Below are positions 59,240 through 64,000 of a stretch of 64,000 nucleotides of DNA, one piece after another; within the stretch, counting starts at the first letter, position 1; every line of letters begins with the position of its first letter. The notes under the pieces were generated by a model. The model saw only the letters and a program-made list of their open reading frames with translations, made no database searches and was not told the DNA's origin. This stretch comes from Acanthacorydalis orientalis. Lineage: Eukaryota > Arthropoda > Insecta > Megaloptera > Corydalidae. The DNA lies in the NCBI GenBank assembly GCA_034766995.1, contig CM068313.1:7097461-7161460 (forward strand). Reading direction: 5' to 3'. Both the position numbers and the translations under genes were made by a program.

Positions 59240-60487
59240 CAAAAGAAATGCTATTTCATTTATTTCTTTTAAAACAAATATAATAAACAAATAAATCTCT
59301 TTTCGGATGTATAATATGTTATAATACATATACGTACTTAGAGAAACAGGAGAATTAATTGCAAAAATAGTAATAAGAAGAAGAACATTCAAGAAATTGG
59401 AGAAAGAATTGAAATTACTAGGCATAAAGCTGAACAAGTAAAGAAGTAGACAAGTCTCTTTCAAAAAAAGGTACATGAGTGTGTAAATATGATAATATTT
59501 GTAAAATTTATAACATTATTGATACATTTGCACATCCCTGTTCGATGTAATCAGTTTTTAAGTAAGCTGTATGTATATTGTTCTACATTTAGAATAAAAT
59601 AAAATCACGAACAGTGTGTTGACTCAGCGCATTAAGTTAACGCACTCGTATTTCAATCATAGAACACTTGAAACCTATAATATACATAGGAATGTTCATA
59701 ATTCCCGCCATTCTTTCATCAGTTTTACACGAGCGCCGCATAGTAATAACAACTGGTATATAAAACATGGCAGTCAGTGTGCCCGTGCATAAATGAACAA
59801 AATTTATAGTCGGAACGTGCGTTTTAATTGAATTATCCGACGAACAATTTTCATCCGTATACCCGGAGTCCCTTTTTCGTAACCCGTACGCGTGTAGCGT
59901 GCGCACGCACACACGCACTGAATCCGGCGTGACGCGCAACATCTACTTGATTATTTCGGTCCGCAGATTGCACTTTATTAAGTCTAGCATTCATTATTAT
60001 CACATTTCACTTTTAATCGCATGTAGAATGGATGGATGGTGACGCTCCGTGTCGAACAATACGAAATATGACTTAGAGATGGCGTTTGTATACGAATTAC
60101 ATGTAAGATTATTTGTTTATTTGTACTGTTCGATTGGAATTAAATGCAGTAGTGTAGAGTAGTTCAGATTTATTGAAAAATTAAATGCTTGGAAACCTAG
60201 AAAACAAATATCTAATCAATTTCCTAAATACTATACTATATTTTTCTAATGGTCTTCTTTTAGATAATTTGAAAGTTTATGTTCTTTACTACTAGTTTCG
60301 GCATGTGCTTCATCTTAAAATAAATGTAAAAGACTATATAATTGGTCTCTAAGAACTTTCTCAAAATGGCACACGTGCTGAAACTAGTAGTGGAGATCAA
60401 ATACTCAAATGATCCAAAAGAAAGAAGACTATCAAGATAATGTCTTAAAAGGATTGTACGTATGAAACAAAATTATAATCTTCAATA
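59240..60487. other. Stretch with a GC-richer patch
   Basis: Bases 59,640-60,060 are GC-richer, with GTGCGTGCGC-type words and a 101-codon minus-strand ORF (59,637-59,942) of unknown nature. There is no similarity I recognise and no clear splice site. Remainder AT-rich. Confidence 0.35.
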
Positions 60488-60489
60488 TA

Positions 60490-61824
60490 GGAGGGAGATG
60501 TGAAAAGTTCGCGGCTTAAATATGAGAGAATATATTACTTAACTTTTTTGATTAGGAAAATAGAATATTTGTTGATCTATTGTGGTTTTTGAAAGAGTAA
60601 AAATATATCTTGTGTTTTTAAATTACTTTTATTTTTTAATATGGTCCTCCTGAACTTCAATGCACTTCATTCAGCGATGCTCCAGTGCTTTTATGCCGTC
60701 TCGGAAATCTTTTTCTTGAAGGACCTCAAAATAGGGATTCACTGTTGCTGTTAGTTCTTCATTTGACGAAAATCGCTTACCACCAAGGATTTTTTAAGTT
60801 TTGAGAACAGATGGAAATTTGAGGGGGCCTGGAGATTTGGCTTGGTGGGGCAGCAAGTCGTACTTCAATTCAGCGAGTTTTTTCACGGATACAACACTTG
60901 TATGGATACGCGTATTGCCCTGATGGAAAATGATTTTTTTCTTCGATAAACCTGGCCTTTTCTCATGAATTGTTTGATATAGTCGATCCAAAAGTTTAGC
61001 ATAATACTCTCCTGTCATAGTTTGATCCTTTGGACGTTTGTCAATTGCTGGATCCCTTTGGAAATCCAAAAAATTGAAGGCATGACTTTTCCAGCAGATA
61101 AAACTGATTTTGCTTTTTTTTGATGGCGGAGAATCACCATGCTTTCACTGATTTGATTATTGTTTTGACTCTGGAATGTAATGGTGAATCCAAGTCTCAT
61201 CTGTAGACATACATTTACGAATAAAGTTAGTCGTAGCCCTCTTAAATCGATCCAAACAATATTCGAAAATTTGTACTCGAATTGTCAGTAAATGAAGCAC
61301 CCATCTTGCCGACAGCTTTTTCATACCTAACTGTTCAGTTAGGATGCAATACATGCGTTCATTTGAGACACCCATAACCTTAACAATTTATTAAATTGCT
61401 CATCCTGTAAGACAATATCGTGCACTTTGTGGTTGATTTCTTCTGACGTTGCAGTTTTCAGACGTCCACTACCAGGGTTATCTCCTAAGCTTGTACGGCC
61501 ACATTTAAATTCAGCTGCCCACTTCTTTACAGTTGTGTACAAAGGTGCAATATCACCTAGTAAATTTTTCATCTCATTAAAGACTTTTCTGTTGGCGTTC
61601 AGCATTTCTTGAAAAAAAACTTTATCACCGCACGATGTTCAACTTGATCAATTTCAACGACGACACAAAAAGAGTTTTATTTAAATTAATATTTGAAACA
61701 AACTGCTTGACACATTAATTATAGACTTTGAGGTTATGTATAAGATATATATCGTTTTATAATGCACCACAAATATTTAAAATATACTTATATGTTACGT
61801 CGTAAACTTTTCAAATCACCCTCT
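60490..61824 (-). mobile_element. Full-length dead mariner
   Basis: A 1,335-bp element with TA on both sides (60,488 and 61,825). The ends GGAGGGAGATGTGAAAAGTT and AGAGGGTGATTTGAAAAGTT (reverse complement of the right end) match well. On the minus strand the transposase runs through several frames: VEHRAVIKFF (near 61,645), LGDIAPLYTTVKKWAAEFK (61,339-61,605), RMYCILTEQLGMKKLSARWV (61,157-61,375) with MSTDETWIHHYIPESKQ holding the first catalytic Asp, LSAGKVMPSIFW (61,015-61,200), then EYYAKLLDRLYQTIHEKRPG (60,794-61,069). The second Asp (usually HQDN) is HQGN and the third motif (usually SPDLAP) is SPGPLK. Frameshifts plus loss of two catalytic Asp residues make it inactive. No start ATG is preserved. 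Confidence 0.93.
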
Positions 61825-61826
61825 TA

Positions 61827-62210
61827 TTATAAATAAGCACACGAAAGTTTATAAACGATCTCTATTTATACAAGTTATGTACTTTTTGATTTTGTATAAT
61901 ACACGTTTCGACAGACATGTATATTTTTTAATGATATTTTCATTGGTAAAATATTTCGAACATTAGTGATTCTATAAATTTGAAATTTGTTGTTCAGTGA
62001 AATATGGTTTAATTAAGAAACAAAGAAAATGAAAACAATTTTTCATTAATGATTAGGTAATTTATATATAAATGAAGATTGGAACATCTTAAAATTATGT
62101 TGCAAAAAATAGCATTATGGAGAGATATATTATTAATATATTCACTTTAAAACAATAATAATTAAACAAGTCTCTGAAGGCTATATTTCAGGAATATATT
62201 AAAGATAAAA

Positions 62211-62277
<67 letters not shown>

Positions 62278-63390
62278 GAATACGTATTTATCTGATTGTA
62301 AATTAAGAATTAATAAACTTGTAAAACTTTTGAAAATCTTCAAAAGACAGTACCATCCCGTCCTCGAAAAGTAGTGAAACTTTAATGAAAGTTCATAAAA
62401 ACTTTTCCCCGAAAGAAGTATATTTTTCCTTCGTATCTCCATTTGAAATTACTCAGAGTCTGCAATCAGCTGGGTTAAATATTTGCATAGAGACGTTTTA
62501 AATGATAACAATTTTCATTTCACCTCGACATAATCTAGTATTTTACGGATTAGTGTAGAAAATATACGGCGAACTCAATTTTCTTTCATGGCATATGCAA
62601 TTTCCTGTACAAAAGCGTAGAAGTAAGTAGAATCTGAGCTATGTCATCTTTTATAATGTTTAATATTTGCTCAATGTCGTATTCAGAAGGAACTCGGCCA
62701 CGTCGACGTACATCAAAAAAAGAACGTTATACTCGAATGTAATCACACAGAATATGGCCGTCTCACTCTGCACCGTCGTATTTTATTTCTTATTGTATTT
62801 GATTAATACATATTAAAATCCGTGGACGACATACACGTTTATGCAAATTTCATATGTACAGACTGTAGACGTCTCGTTCTAGAAAAAAAAAATTAGTACG
62901 ACCTTTGAAAGTCTTCTTTTATTTTTTTTTTCGTCACTATACGAAAGAGGTGTGAAGCCACGGTTCAAAGCAAGGTTCGTCTATGTGTGCTGTTACAGTT
63001 CGTTTACTAGAAAAGTTCTTTATTGAATTTGCATTCACAGTTCAGGAAATACTAACATAATGTTATATTTTGCTGTACGTAAATGTGGTTTTATATTTAT
63101 TTCGATTTTTTCACTCTTTTATTTCGTGGAAGTTCGCGTATATACAAGGTTCGGTTTTCCTTTTCGAATTTCACAAGCGATTACACATTATGTTAAATGT
63201 TGCAGTTCCGTTGAAAAATAATTCAACAAAATGAAAATTTCGAATAATTTATTCGTAAATATACACCTGTACAAATGTATATTTTTTCTTCGATTCTTTT
63301 TTATTATGTATTTATGAAAAATAGAATTATATACAAATGACGGTGGTACTACAAATAAATTTTAACAGTACCGTATGATGAATTGATTTA
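61827..63390. other. Stretch without recognised gene
   Basis: A (TA)n lies at 62,215-62,275. A GC-richer patch at 62,560-62,960 (GCCACGTCGACGTACATC) has no credible ORF. Confidence 0.4.
62215..62275. repeat. (TA)n microsatellite
   Basis: About 60 bp of TA. Confidence 0.97.
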
Positions 63391-63560
63391 TTAGGTTGCA
63401 ACATGTATTCGTCCTGTTTTTTAGTTTTTTTAACATCATTTATTTGTAAATTCAGAAATAAGTTTAATCAATGATTTATGTGCCATTTTGATCGATGACC
63501 TTTTCCATCATTCTTGTAGCTGAAAGACCACTCTCTTAAAAAATTCCTGGGATTTTCTTA
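63391..63560 (-). mobile_element. Mariner 3'-end remnant
   Basis: TA at 63,389 is followed by TTAGGTTGCAACATGTATTC, a mariner-like end. On the minus strand near 63,480-63,520 a frame gives MEKVIDQNGT, resembling the C-terminal LPERWQKVIDQNGxY of mariner transposases. The rest is missing. Confidence 0.6.
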
Positions 63561-64000
63561 GTTATAGCGTTTTTTTAATAATAATTTATTTATTTTTTTA
63601 GATACGTATTAATTTCTGTTTAAATGAAATATAGTTATTACTTCACTATAAATTGTTTTAATTTATATAGAATAATATTTAGTATCTATTCTCCTCTATA
63701 AGAAATAAAATTGAAATAAGTGTTTTAATACATTTTTTACTTATTACATGAAAGTATAAAAATTATTTTTTTTATTATGTTTAATTAGTACTCATGAAAA
63801 TACTTTTTTATTATAAAAGAAACACATCAGCTATTGTTTCCTTCACAAACAAATTTTTTTCAGTCCAAAAATCACAAAAAAAATATCTGGTCAGAACGGG
63901 TCAATAAATTATTATTTATCGTTTCTGATTATTGTTTATTCACATTTCGATGACAATGGCAATATTTTCAAAACGCAAACGTACAGAACATATTCTAATA
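63561..64000. other. AT-rich end of the window
   Basis: Contains one copy of the dispersed repeat word near 63,898-63,945 (TCAATAAATTATTATTTATC, then TTCTGATTATTG). No gene seen. Confidence 0.45.

Noticed and set aside
59637..59942. 101-codon minus-strand ORF in a GC-richer patch
   Set aside because: No motif, no splice signals and no recognisable homology, so not called a gene. Kept as unexplained sequence.

Overview
The window is very AT-rich, with long runs of A/T and close to forty (TA)n microsatellites. The numerous decayed Tc1/mariner and piggyBac transposons, the absence of bacterial-style dense coding, and a few short CpG-rich islets inside long AT-rich deserts fit a eukaryotic nuclear genome, most likely an insect. 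An AT-rich hymenopteran would fit, but that is inference and the sequence does not prove it. No complete host protein-coding gene could be identified. The window reads as a large intergenic or intronic tract.

Layout. 1-9,300: remnant of an Hsmar1/cecropia-type mariner (938-1640), a hAT terminal fragment (4.9 kb), an 80-bp mariner mini-MITE (5.33 kb), a piggyBac N-terminal remnant (about 7.3-7.55 kb) and a pogo/Tigger-like MITE (8,452-8,880). 9,300-9,700 holds the best host-exon candidate: a coding-like 41-codon ORF followed by a 37-codon ORF that ends exactly at a splice-donor-like CAG|GTAAAA. 9.8-11.8 kb is a complex of large inverted repeats and foldback elements. 12.5-13.15 kb is a second copy of the first mariner family, in opposite orientation. 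14.8-16.25 kb is a three-copy diverged tandem repeat containing a 102-bp block identical in two copies. 16.5-17.0 kb is a promoter-like islet with E-boxes. 17.7-25 kb carries several TTAA-flanked piggyBac-type elements, including one with a recognisable C-terminal cysteine-rich domain, and a hAT end. 28.2-29.4 kb is a piggyBac fragment nested inside a mariner MITE. 34-36 kb has a second intact MITE of that family and a 280-bp tandem duplication. 37.8-38.3 kb is a mariner C-terminal remnant. 40.1-41.3 kb is a TTAA MITE between two direct repeats. 42.9-43.3 and 48.0-48.25 kb are CpG-rich promoter-like islets. 46.4-47.6 kb is a tandem array built from a mariner MITE end plus (TA)n. 48.8-49.7 kb is an internally deleted mariner with intact TIRs. 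51.3 kb is a 182-bp piggyBac MITE and 55.7-56.3 kb a MITE with a new-looking TIR. 58.6-59.2 kb is a piggyBac MITE with an open 122-residue N-terminal ORF. 60.5-61.8 kb is a full-length dead mariner, and 63.4-63.6 kb a mariner 3' end.

There is no evidence for a cooperating gene system. The elements are independent generations of cut-and-paste DNA transposons, almost all non-autonomous. The most notable signals are the shared deletion that defines a mariner MITE family still carrying the transposase helix-turn-helix region, the nested insertion with clean TTAA boundaries, the mariner/(TA)54 tandem array, and the unevenly conserved three-copy tandem repeat.
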